A DNA stretch of 64,000 nucleotides from DATLLN01 sp963809205 (GTDB lineage Bacteria > Actinomycetota > Thermoleophilia > Gaiellales > JAICJC01): contig CAWEIS010000011.1 of NCBI GenBank assembly GCA_963809205.1, forward strand, positions 91,987 through 155,986, written 5' to 3'. The notes beneath the pieces are model-generated. The model worked only from the letters and a program-made list of their open reading frames with translations, was not told the DNA's origin and searched no databases. The position numbers were made by a program, and so were the translations under genes. This document shows positions 34,779-45,509 of the stretch, in pieces. Every line of letters starts with the position of its first letter. Within the stretch, counting starts at the first letter, position 1.

Positions 34779-35459
34779 ATGAGAGACGTCACCTACACAG
34801 CACCGACCACCGCCGTCGACAGCGACGTCGTCGCCGAGTTCGCCGGGCGCGTCTACGGCTGGGTTGCCGGCGGTCTGTTCCTGTCCGGCTTTACCGCCTG
34901 GGCGGTCTACTCCGACGCCTCGCGGCTGCAGTCCGCCGAGGATCACCTGCTGCTGTGGATCCTCGCGCCGTTCGTCCCGCTGCTGATCCTGATGTTCGGC
35001 GTGCAGCGGATGTCGCCGCCGCTCTCGGCGATCACCTACCTCGCGTTCTGCGCGCTGGAGGGCATCGGCCTCGGCGTGATCGTGTCGTACTACGCGTCGG
35101 AGTCCGTCGCGCTGGCGCTGGTCACCACCGCCGGCGTGTTCACGACGATGGCCGTGATCGGCACGGTCACCAAGCGCGACCTGACCAGTCTGGGCGGGTT
35201 CCTGCTGGTTGCGCTGATCGGGCTGATCCTCGCCAGCTTCGCGAACCTGTTCTTCGCCAGCAGCGCGGCGACGTGGGTGATCACCTACGCCGGCGTGGCG
35301 ATCTTCATGGGCCTGACCGCGTACGACGCGCAGAACGTGAAGAAGCAGGCGATGGCCGGGAACACGAGCTGGGGCAGCTCGCTGATGTGCGCCGTCGGCC
35401 TGTACCTCGATGCGCTCAACCTGTTCCTCTTCCTGCTGCGCATCTTTGGCCGGAACTGA
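34779..35459 (+). CDS. Bax inhibitor-1/YccA family membrane protein
   Basis: 226 residues with seven predicted membrane helices. The family's ALEGIGLGVIVSYYASESVA, TYAGVAIFMGLTAYDAQNVK and SLMCAVGLYLDALNLFLFLL are all present. Bacterial relatives such as BsYetJ act as pH-sensitive calcium leak channels; E. coli YccA is a modulator of FtsH. The start at 34779 follows a GGGAAGGA site. Its end overlaps the next SDR gene by 14 bases. Confidence 0.93.
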   Translation: MRDVTYTAPTTAVDSDVVAEFAGRVYGWVAGGLFLSGFTAWAVYSDASRLQSAEDHLLLWILAPFVPLLILMFGVQRMSPPLSAITYLAFCALEGIGLGVIVSYYASESVALALVTTAGVFTTMAVIGTVTKRDLTSLGGFLLVALIGLILASFANLFFASSAATWVITYAGVAIFMGLTAYDAQNVKKQAMAGNTSWGSSLMCAVGLYLDALNLFLFLLRIFGRN

Positions 35460-36345
35460 GGCCGAGCGCCCGCTGAGCGGCGCGGTCTGCGTCGTCGCCG
35501 GGGCGACCCGGGGCGCGGGCCGCGGGATCGCCGTGCAGCTGGGAGCGGCCGGCGCCACGGTGTACGCGACCGGCCGCAGCGTGCGCGGCAACCCCTCGCC
35601 GCTGGCGCGGCCGGAGACGCTGGAGGAGACCACGGAGCTGATCGACGCGGCCGGCGGCCGCGGCATCGCCGTGCGCTGCGACCACACAGATGCCGTGCAG
35701 GTCGCCGAACTGGCTGCGCGCATCCGCGAGGAGCAGGATGGACGGCTGGACGTGCTCGTCAACGACATCTGGGGCGGCGATCCGCTGGCCGACTGGGGCA
35801 AGCGGTTCTGGGAGCACTCGCTGGAGGACGGGCTGTTGATGCAGCGGCTGGCCGTGACCACGCACGTGATCACCAGCTGGCATCTGGCGCCGCTGCTGGT
35901 CGATCGCGGGCGGGGACTGGTCGTCGAGATCACCGACGGCGACCGGCCGGACTACCGCGGCAGCTTCTTCTACGACCTGGCCAAGGCGACCGTGATCCGG
36001 CTGGCCGTCGGCCAGGCGGCCGACCTGAAGCCGCACGGCGTCGCCGCCGTCGCGCTGACGCCGGGGTTCCTGCGCTCGGAGGCGATGCTCGACTACTTCG
36101 GCGTGGCCGAGGAGAACTGGCGCGACGCGATCGCCCAGGATCGCCACTACTCGGAGTCGGAGACGCCGCACTTCGTCGGCCGTGCCGTGGCCGCCCTGGC
36201 GGCCGACCCCGACGTGATGGCCAAGACCGGCCAGACGCTGGCCAGCTGGACGCTCTCCCGCGAGTACGGCTTCGAGGACATCGACGGCCGGCGGCCGGAC
36301 TGGGGCGCCTACTACGAGCGCGTCGTGCTCGGCGAAAACGGCTGA
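35446..36345 (+). CDS. Short-chain dehydrogenase/reductase
   Basis: 299 residues. The cofactor motif GATRGAGRGIAVQLGAAGA, the NAG-like VNDIWGG, a Thr in VVEITDG where Ser is usual, and the catalytic pair in FFYDLAKATVIRLA (Y-x-x-x-K) are present. It is likely an NADP(H)-dependent oxidoreductase of unknown substrate. The start is TTG 35446, giving an overlap with the Bax-inhibitor gene; no other in-frame start fits the Rossmann N-terminus. It closes a run of four overlapping or nearly touching genes, and an inverted repeat begins 12 bases after its stop. Confidence 0.88.
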   Translation: MAGTEAERPLSGAVCVVAGATRGAGRGIAVQLGAAGATVYATGRSVRGNPSPLARPETLEETTELIDAAGGRGIAVRCDHTDAVQVAELAARIREEQDGRLDVLVNDIWGGDPLADWGKRFWEHSLEDGLLMQRLAVTTHVITSWHLAPLLVDRGRGLVVEITDGDRPDYRGSFFYDLAKATVIRLAVGQAADLKPHGVAAVALTPGFLRSEAMLDYFGVAEENWRDAIAQDRHYSESETPHFVGRAVAALAADPDVMAKTGQTLASWTLSREYGFEDIDGRRPDWGAYYERVVLGENG

Positions 36346-36356
36346 GCTGCCGGTCG

Positions 36357-36532
36357 GGGTCTGACCCCGCTCTGACCCCCGATTCGCGCCCGATCCCTCA
36401 CGACCCGTGCCAAACCCGTCACGATCCGCCACCCGCGCCGCCGAGAACCGCCGGATCGCCGCTTCTCGGCGCTCGCGGCGGAGAGTCGGCACGTACTCTT
36501 GGCTCAAGCGGGGTCAGAGCGGGGTCAGACCC
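36357..36532. repeat. MITE/REP-like element with 23-base perfect inverted ends
   Basis: Bases 36357-36379 and 36510-36532 are perfect inverted repeats of 23 bases built from GGGGTCTGACCCC and CTCTGACCCC units. The 130 bases between hold another hairpin, CGCCGAGAA (36439-36447) pairing with TTCTCGGCG (36463-36471). On the right side the unit extends to 36544. The gene on the minus strand ends inside the right arm. No transposase is present. Confidence 0.7.
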
Positions 36533-36816
36533 GGGTCAGACCCCGGAGGCGAGATCGGCAGCTTGCTGGCGACGCGCTGCTGCCCGTTGACGGCGTAGGC
36601 GACGTCCACCGAGTGCTCGGTCTTGTACCGACCCCAGAACATCAGGCGGGCGTAGGTCTTCATCGTGTCTTGCCGCGGAGGAACCAGCTCGCCGGCGAAC
36701 ACGAGCTCGCCGCCCTGCACCTCGAAGTCCCGCCCCTCCTGCTGCTCGATCCCGTTCACGAACACCTGGAACGGGCGCTGGATATCCGTAGGCAGCGTCA
36801 CGCGTGAGCCGTTCAC
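36514..36816 (-). CDS. Conserved hypothetical protein, C-terminus encoded by the repeat
   Basis: 100 residues from GTG 36816. NGSRVTLPTDIQRPFQVFVN, ELVFAGELVPPRQDTM and HSVDVAYAVNGQQRVASK make a compact beta-rich protein of a kind often seen in Thermoleophilia and their relatives; no function is known. The last residues (PPGSDPGLTPL) are encoded by the right arm of the 36.4-kb inverted repeat, so the repeat has supplied a new C-terminus and stop. It is divergent from acnA, whose start is 65 bases away. Start uncertain. Confidence 0.6.
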   Translation of the reverse strand: MNGSRVTLPTDIQRPFQVFVNGIEQQEGRDFEVQGGELVFAGELVPPRQDTMKTYARLMFWGRYKTEHSVDVAYAVNGQQRVASKLPISPPGSDPGLTPL

Positions 36817-36880
36817 GTCAATGACAGCATAGGCCGCCGCGAGGGCGACATTCGCCGGTCGCTTGATACCGTGTGGAGTA

Positions 36881-39428
<2,548 letters not shown>

Positions 39429-39436
<8 letters not shown>

Positions 39437-40538
39437 CCATCCCCCGGGCCTCGACGGCGAACACCCGCTCGACGACGCCACCGCGGGCGCCGCACAGCGC
39501 GTCGTGGAGGTTGACCATCACGCACACGTGGTTGGGGATCACCTCGACCCGGTCGCCCACGCGCCACGCCCGGTCGCTGGCCGAGATGTCGCACACGCCG
39601 TGCTCCTCGGACAGGCGCTCGACGGCGACCTCCGGATGACCGGCGATCGCGCCGTGGCCCTGGCCGCCGGGGCCGAGGTAGGGGGCGTCGGACAGCGTCT
39701 TCGACCCCGAGTCGAGCACCATCCGCCCGTTGCTGACCGAGACGACGGTGGCGTGCATGCGAAGCGCGCAGTCCTCCTCGCCGAGCCCGTTGCGGACGAT
39801 CTCCGACCGGTCGAGGAATACGTAGGTGCCGGCTCGGTGCTCGGTCATCGACGGCACCAGTTCCGACAGCATCATCGAGGGCGTCGATCCGGCGGACACC
39901 CGGTCGCAGCGCAGCCCCGCGTCTCGCAGCCGCCCGATCGTCTCCTGCAGCGTGGCCTCCACCGCGGCGAGCGCGGTGCGCATCTCCTGATCCGTGCCGC
40001 GGGCGTGGCCGGGGTAGCACGAGAGGCCGGCCATCTCCAGCCCGTCGAGGCCGTCGATGGTCTGTGCCAGCGCCAGCACAGCGGCCGGCGAATCCACACC
40101 GGTGCGGCGCATGCCGACGTCGAGCTCGACCAGGGCCTGGGCGGTGACGCCGCGGGCGGCGAGCTCACGGGCCAGCGGCTCGGCGGCCTCCGCCGAGTCG
40201 AGCGCCACGGTCAGGTCGGTGGTGGCGGCGACGCCTGCGATCCGCCGCCACTTCTCGGCACCGAAGCTGGGGTAGTGCAGCAGCAGCGGGCCCAGCCCGT
40301 GCGAGGCCATCACCTCGGCCTCGCCCGGCTTGGCGACCGTCAGCCCGCCTGCGCCGGCGTCGAGCTGCATCCGCGCGATCTCCGGGTTCTTGTGCGTCTT
40401 GGTGTGCGGCCACTGGCGGATGCCGCGCTGGCGGGCGTGCGTTGCCAGCCGTGCGATGTTGCGCTCCATCGCGTCCAGGTCGATCACCGGCATCGGCGTG
40501 TCGAGCTCGCTGACGTGGCGGCCGACGAGGTCGTCCAT
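39429..40538 (-). CDS. Fold-type III PLP enzyme (D-serine dehydratase/D-threonine aldolase-like)
   Basis: 369 residues. It begins LDTPMPVIDLDAMERNIARL, with the PLP Lys in WPHTKTHKNPEIARMQLDAG. The barrel has VELDVGMRRTGVD and the C-terminal metal motif is in PNHVCVMVNLHD (His and Asp/Cys), as in DSD1-type enzymes that also need a divalent metal. Likely substrates are D-amino acids with a beta-hydroxyl group. A RidA-family gene ends right beside it (2 bases), a sensible partner because RidA removes reactive enamines made by PLP enzymes. Confidence 0.85.
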
Positions 40539-40540
40539 CG

Positions 40541-40909
40541 CTAGTGCGGCAGCACGGCGACGCAGTCGATCTCGACCTTGATCCCGCCCGCCAGCGCGCA
40601 GCCGATCGTCGTCCGCGCGGGCTTCGGGTCGGGGAAGAGCTCGGCGTAGACCGCGTTCATCGCCGCGAAGTCGCCGACGTCGGCGAGGAAGACGCCGCAG
40701 CGAACGACCTGGCTCAGCGAGGCGCCGGCCTGGCCGAGCACCGTCGCCAGGTTCTCGATCGTCAGCCGGGTCTCCTCCTCGATCGTGCCCGGCACGAACT
40801 CGCCGTCGCGGAACGGCCCCTGCCCGGCGACGTAGACGAAGCGGCCCTCGGCGATGATCCCGGGGGAGTAGGCGCCCATCGGCTTGGTTCCTGCGACTGG
40901 CTCACGCAT
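40541..40909 (-). CDS. RidA-family reactive intermediate deaminase
   Basis: 122 residues from ATG 40909 (ATG 40921 is possible). It has KPMGAYSPGIIAEGRFVYVA, GQAGASLSQVVRCGVFLADV, and the catalytic-type Arg and Glu in PARTTIGCALAGGIKVEIDC. RidA proteins hydrolyse 2-aminoacrylate and similar enamines. Here it is 2 bases upstream of the PLP enzyme gene on the same strand. Active-site Arg is retained, so true deaminase activity is plausible. Confidence 0.92.
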   Translation of the reverse strand: MREPVAGTKPMGAYSPGIIAEGRFVYVAGQGPFRDGEFVPGTIEEETRLTIENLATVLGQAGASLSQVVRCGVFLADVGDFAAMNAVYAELFPDPKPARTTIGCALAGGIKVEIDCVAVLPH

Positions 40910-40939
40910 GCCGCGGAGCATACCGGCAGCGCATACGCA

Positions 40940-41800
40940 TCACGAACTGACCGGTTGACGCAGCTCCTCGAGTGGTGAGCGTTCCGGCGGTCGCCACCCG
41001 AGGAGCTCGCGCGCCCGCGCGCCGCTGATCCGATGGTCGCGGGTCAGCGCCTCGGCCATCGTGTAGCCGAGCTCGTGCGCGGCATCGTCGCGCGGCCACT
41101 CGACCGGAGCCGGAGCGCCGGCCCCTGCACATGCGGCGGCGGCCAGCTCGCGCACCTCGATCGGGTCGCCGGTGATGCCGTTGAGCAGGGTGCTGGGAGG
41201 CGCCCCCTCGAGCATCAGCACGTAGAGATCGGCGAGGTCGTCGACGTGCACGATCGACCAGTGGTTGCTGCCGTCGCCCACGTGCCGAGGCGCGCCGTGC
41301 TCGTCCGCCATGGCGGCGAACTGGTTCATCGGGCCGCCGCCACGCCCGTACACCATGCCCGGTCGGATCACCGTCCCGCGCGCTTCGAGCACCTCCCGCT
41401 CGAGCGCCGGCCGCCACGAGTAGATCCGCACCGGATCCGGCTCGGAGTCCTCGTCCAGCACCTCACCCGGCGGCGCGCTGCCGTACACCCAGACGCCGCT
41501 CGTGAAGAGGAGGGGCGTGCCGCTGGCGAGCAGCACGCCGGCCGCCGCCCGCTCGGCCGGGCCCATGTCGTCCTCCTGCGTCGCGGCCGTGTGGATGACC
41601 GCGTCGGCCGCCCGCGCAGGCTCGGCGAGCAACTCCGGCGAGCGCAGGTCGGCTCGCACCGGCTCGATGCCGCGGGCCTCGAGCTTCGCCGCCGCATCGT
41701 CCGAGCGCGCGGCGCCGGCGACCACGTGCCCCGCGCGCGCCAGCGCCTCGGCAACCGCCGCACCGATGTAGCCGGTCGCCCCCGTCACCAGCACCCTCAT
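40940..41800 (-). CDS. NAD-dependent epimerase/dehydratase-family protein
   Basis: 286 residues. The Rossmann motif is MRVLVTGATGYIGAAVAEAL; other marks are VIHTAATQEDD, TSGVWVYG, and IRPGMVYGRGGGPM. The usual Y-x-x-x-K is not evident, so it may be an atypical reductase or binding protein. The start at 41800 is supported by a GATACT box ending 7 bases upstream. Divergent from glcD, with 35 bases between starts. Confidence 0.85.
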   Translation of the reverse strand: MRVLVTGATGYIGAAVAEALARAGHVVAGAARSDDAAAKLEARGIEPVRADLRSPELLAEPARAADAVIHTAATQEDDMGPAERAAAGVLLASGTPLLFTSGVWVYGSAPPGEVLDEDSEPDPVRIYSWRPALEREVLEARGTVIRPGMVYGRGGGPMNQFAAMADEHGAPRHVGDGSNHWSIVHVDDLADLYVLMLEGAPPSTLLNGITGDPIEVRELAAAACAGAGAPAPVEWPRDDAAHELGYTMAEALTRDHRISGARARELLGWRPPERSPLEELRQPVSS

Positions 41801-41835
41801 CCGTGGAGTATCGCACCGCGGGTAGGCTCCCTCGG

Positions 41836-43269
41836 GTGAGCCTCCTGGCCGATCTCGCGGGCGCGGTTGGGCCCGACAACATGATCACGGCGCACGCCGC
41901 GCTCCGCACCTATGAGACCGATGGGCTCGCCAGCCATCGGGCGATCCCGCAGGCGGTGGTGCTGCCCACGTCGACCGCCCAGGTGGCAGCAGCCGTGCGC
42001 GCCTGCCGGGCCGCCGGCGTGCCGTTCGTCGCGCGCGGCGCGGGCACCGGCCTGTCCGGCGGGGCTGTCCCGGTCGTCGGCGGGATCGTGATCGGGCTCT
42101 CCCGGATGAACGCGATCCTCGACGTCGACGTCCCCAACCGCTGCGTCCGCGTTCAGCCCGGCGTCACCAACCTCGACGTGACCAAGGCGGTCGCGCCGCA
42201 CGGCCTGTACTACGCGCCCGACCCGTCGTCGCAGCAGGTCTGCACGATCGGCGGCAACGTCGCCGAGAACTCCGGCGGCGCCCACTGCCTCAAGTACGGC
42301 TTCACCACCAACCACGTGCTGGAGGCCGAGGTCGTGCTGGCCGACGGCGAGATCGTCCGCCTCGACCCGTGGGGCTCGCTCGACCTGCTGGGCGCGGTGG
42401 TGGGCTCGGAGGGCACGCTGGGGATCGTCACCGAGGCGCTGGTGCGGGTGCTGCCCAGCCCCCAGCGGGTGGAGACGCTGCTCGCCGACTACGCGTCGAC
42501 CGACGCCGCCGGCGAGGCCGTGTCGGCGATCATCGCCGCGGGCGTGATCCCGGCGGCGATCGAGATGATGGACGAGCTCAGCATCCACGCCGCCGAGCAC
42601 GCGCTGCACGTCGGCCTGCCGCTGGACGCCGGCGCGATCCTGCTGGTCGAGCTGGACGGGCCGGCGGTCGAGGTCGAGGCGACGCTCGGCCGGGTGATCG
42701 AGATCTGCGAGGAGGCCGGCGCCCGCACCGTTCGTCGCGCCGAGAACGAGGAGCAGCGCGCAGGGTTCTGGCGCGGCCGCAAGGCCGCCTTCCCGGCGAT
42801 GGGACGCTTGAGTCGCGACTACTACGTCCAGGACGGCGTCGTCCCGCGCACCCGGCTGCCGGAGACGCTGCGCCGGATCCGCGAGCTCTCCAAGGAGCAC
42901 GGCCTGCGCGTCGCCAACGTTTTCCATGCAGGCGACGGCAACCTGCATCCGCTGGTGCTCTACGACGGCCAGGTCGACGGCGAGGCCGAGCAGGCCGAAG
43001 AGCTCGCGTCGCAGATCCTGATCGCCTGTCTCGACGCCGGCGGGTCGCTGACGGGCGAGCACGGCGTCGGCCTCGACAAGAAGCGGCACATGCCACGGAT
43101 GTTCACCGAGGACGATCTGCTCGCCATGCACCGCCTCCGCTGCGGCTTCGACCCGGAGGGTCTGTGCAACCCCGGCAAGCTGTTTCCGACGCCCCGGCTG
43201 TGCGGCGAGGTGCCCGGCCCCCATCGCCAGCATCCCCTGGAGCGGGAGGGGGTGATCGACCGGTGGTGA
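41836..43269 (+). CDS. glcD: Glycolate oxidase FAD subunit
   Basis: 477 residues. The FAD-binding PCMH domain is VPFVARGAGTGLSGGAVPVV with CTIGGNVAENSGGAHCLKYG; the C-terminal domain has FHAGDGNLHPLVLYDG and TGEHGVGLDKKRHMPRMF. With GlcE and GlcF it oxidises glycolate (or D-lactate) to the keto acid and passes electrons to the quinone pool. GTG 41836 follows a TAGGCT box by 7 bases. The stop overlaps the glcE start. Confidence 0.93.
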   Translation: MSLLADLAGAVGPDNMITAHAALRTYETDGLASHRAIPQAVVLPTSTAQVAAAVRACRAAGVPFVARGAGTGLSGGAVPVVGGIVIGLSRMNAILDVDVPNRCVRVQPGVTNLDVTKAVAPHGLYYAPDPSSQQVCTIGGNVAENSGGAHCLKYGFTTNHVLEAEVVLADGEIVRLDPWGSLDLLGAVVGSEGTLGIVTEALVRVLPSPQRVETLLADYASTDAAGEAVSAIIAAGVIPAAIEMMDELSIHAAEHALHVGLPLDAGAILLVELDGPAVEVEATLGRVIEICEEAGARTVRRAENEEQRAGFWRGRKAAFPAMGRLSRDYYVQDGVVPRTRLPETLRRIRELSKEHGLRVANVFHAGDGNLHPLVLYDGQVDGEAEQAEELASQILIACLDAGGSLTGEHGVGLDKKRHMPRMFTEDDLLAMHRLRCGFDPEGLCNPGKLFPTPRLCGEVPGPHRQHPLEREGVIDRW

Positions 43270-44033
43270 TCGAGCACGCCGCGGGCGATCTGACCTGCAC
43301 CGTCGAGGCGGGGACGACGCTCGCGGAGCTCGACCAGGAGCTGGCCCGGGCCGGGCAGATGCTGGCGCTCGACCCGCCGGGCGCCGAGCAGCTGACCGTC
43401 GGCGCGGCGTTCGATCGCGCGCAGTTCGGGCCGCGGGCGCACCGCTACGGGCTGCCTCGCGACCTGGTGCTCGGCATCCGCGCGCGGCTCCCCGACGGCA
43501 CCGACGTCCGCGGCGGCGGCAAGGTGGTGAAGAACGTCGCCGGCTACGACCTGCCGAAGCTGTTCACCGGCGCGCACGGCGCGCTCGGCGAGCTGCTCGA
43601 GCTGACGCTGCGCCTGCATCCGCGTCCCGCGCAGACTGCGACCCTGGTGACGCCGCTGTGCGACCCGATCCCGCTGGAGCCGCTGATGCCCGCATGCGTC
43701 GAGGTGCAGCTGCCCGAGGAGCGGCTGCTGGTGCGCTTCGAGAGCCCGGTCGCCCGGGAGCTCGCCCGCGAGGCGCAGGTCGCTGTCGGCGGCGAGATCG
43801 ACGAGGACGACGAGGCGCTCTGGGCCGGCCATCGCGAGCGGCAGGCCGGCCTCGAGCTGTGGCGCTGCCCGCCGACGGAGGCGCCCGAGCTGGCCCGCAG
43901 CCTGATCGACCAGAGTGCGACGTGTCTGGTCGGCCGCTGGGCGCGCGGCTGGCTGTTCGCCGACGTGGCGCCGGTCGCGGCCGAGCCGACCCGGCTCGAG
44001 CGCCGGGTGATCGAACGGTTCGCGGTGCGATGA
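43263..44033 (+). CDS. glcE: Glycolate oxidase subunit GlcE-like, short
   Basis: 256 residues, shorter than E. coli GlcE (about 350). It has a PCMH half-domain: GTTLAELDQELARAGQMLAL, GGGKVVKNVAGYDLPKLFTG, AHGALGELLELTLRLHPRP. The GTGGTGA overlap with glcD and the ATGA overlap with glcF show that the three subunits are translationally coupled. Part of the C-terminal domain found in longer homologues seems absent. The start may be GTG 43263 or 43266. Confidence 0.9.
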   Translation: MVIEHAAGDLTCTVEAGTTLAELDQELARAGQMLALDPPGAEQLTVGAAFDRAQFGPRAHRYGLPRDLVLGIRARLPDGTDVRGGGKVVKNVAGYDLPKLFTGAHGALGELLELTLRLHPRPAQTATLVTPLCDPIPLEPLMPACVEVQLPEERLLVRFESPVARELAREAQVAVGGEIDEDDEALWAGHRERQAGLELWRCPPTEAPELARSLIDQSATCLVGRWARGWLFADVAPVAAEPTRLERRVIERFAVR

Positions 44034-45217
44034 TCGGCAGCGAGGACACCCGCGACCTGATCGACACCTGCGTGCACTGCGGGTTCTGCCTGCCAGCGTG
44101 CCCGACCTACCAGCTGTGGGGCGAGGAGATGGACTCGCCGCGCGGCCGCATCCACCTGATGTCGCTGCTCGAGGAGGGCGAGATCGAGATGGAGGCCGCA
44201 TCGCCGCACATCGACCGCTGCCTCGGCTGCCTGGCCTGCGTCACCGCCTGTCCCAGCGGCGTGCGCTACGACACGCTGATCGAGCGGACGCGCGTGCGAC
44301 GGCGCGAGGAGGCGCCGACCGGCCTTCGCGAGCGGCTGCTCGACCGCGGCGTGTTCGCGCTGTTCCCGCACCCGCGGCGGCTGCGCGCGGTGTCCTGGCC
44401 GCTGGCGCTGGGCATCCGGCCGAGCCGGCTGGCTCCGCGGGTGAGCTTCGCCGACATGCGCGCCGCGCCCGATCCGCTGACCCTCGCGCGGGGCGAGCGG
44501 CGGATGAGCGTCGCGCTGCTCCAGGGGTGCGTCCAGCGCGTCTTCTTCGGCCGCGTCAACCGCGCGTCGGCCGAGGCGCTGGCCGGCCGCGGCTGCGAGG
44601 TCGTGGTGCCGCCCGGCCAGGGCTGCTGCGGCGCGCTGGCGCTGCACGCGGGCCGCGAGGTCGAGGCGCGCAAGCGGGCGCTGGCCACGATCTCCGCGCT
44701 CCACGGGCATGACCGCGTGGTCGTCACGGCCGCCGGCTGCGGCTCGGCGATGAAGGAGTACGGCGAGCTGCTGGGCACCGAGGAGGCGCGGCGCTTCTCG
44801 GCGTCGGTGTGCGACGTGACGGAGTTGCTGGCGGAGCTGGGGCCGCCGGTGCCAGACGTTCCTGACCCCTCTGGCACCACCCGCCGGGTCGTCTACCAGG
44901 ACGCCTGCCACCTGCGGCACGCCCAGGGCGTGCGCGATCAGCCGCGCGAGCTGCTGCGCGCCGTGCCGGGCCTGGAGCTGGTCGAGATCGAGGGCGCCGA
45001 CACCTGCTGCGGCTCGGCCGGGATCTACAACCTGACCCAGCCGGAGGCCGCGCGCGAGCTGGGCCGACGCAAGGCGCTGGCGATCCTCGACGCCCGGCCG
45101 GACGTCGTCGCCACGGCGAACCCGGGCTGCGCGCTTCAGCTGGCGGCGGCGCTACGCGACCTGGGGCGGGGCGACCTGCCTGTCGTCCACCCCGTCGAGC
45201 TGCTGCCGACGGGCTGA
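44030..45217 (+). CDS. glcF: Glycolate oxidase iron-sulfur subunit
   Basis: 395 residues. Two 4Fe-4S clusters lie at the N-terminus: CVHCGFCLPACPTY and CLGCLACVTACPSG. Two cysteine-rich CCG domains follow, with PGQGCCGALALHAG and GADTCCGSAGIYNL. It transfers electrons from GlcD to quinone. It overlaps glcE by ATGA. The next gene on the other strand ends 2 bases away. Confidence 0.94.
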   Translation: MIGSEDTRDLIDTCVHCGFCLPACPTYQLWGEEMDSPRGRIHLMSLLEEGEIEMEAASPHIDRCLGCLACVTACPSGVRYDTLIERTRVRRREEAPTGLRERLLDRGVFALFPHPRRLRAVSWPLALGIRPSRLAPRVSFADMRAAPDPLTLARGERRMSVALLQGCVQRVFFGRVNRASAEALAGRGCEVVVPPGQGCCGALALHAGREVEARKRALATISALHGHDRVVVTAAGCGSAMKEYGELLGTEEARRFSASVCDVTELLAELGPPVPDVPDPSGTTRRVVYQDACHLRHAQGVRDQPRELLRAVPGLELVEIEGADTCCGSAGIYNLTQPEAARELGRRKALAILDARPDVVATANPGCALQLAAALRDLGRGDLPVVHPVELLPTG

Positions 45218-45218
45218 G

Positions 45219-45395
45219 CTACTCCCACTCGCCGAGCGTGAACGCGATCACGGCCATGATCGCCGCGACGATCAGCCCGGTCCAGCCCCACGGATAGCCG
45301 TCGATGCCGAGGTGCGCGACGGCGATGATCGAGGCAAGCACGATGCTCCCGCCGATCACCCACATCGCCAGCTTTCCACCGCTGATCTCGCCCAT
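45219..45395 (-). CDS. Small two-helix membrane protein
   Basis: 58 residues from ATG 45395: MGEISGGKLAMWVIGGSIVL starts the first helix, and GWTGLIVAAIMAVIAFTLGE forms the second. No family or function recognised. It is convergent with glcF and divergent from the histidine kinase, whose start is 115 bases away. Confidence 0.6.
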   Translation of the reverse strand: MGEISGGKLAMWVIGGSIVLASIIAVAHLGIDGYPWGWTGLIVAAIMAVIAFTLGEWE

Positions 45396-45509
45396 CGGCC
45401 GATGACGATACCACGGTCGCCGGGCGGTCCGACACACCGGCGGGGAGCCGCCGGATCGTTTATCGTTTGACAGCAAGTGTCCCGGTGTTGTCATCTGGGG
45501 GATCAGTTG

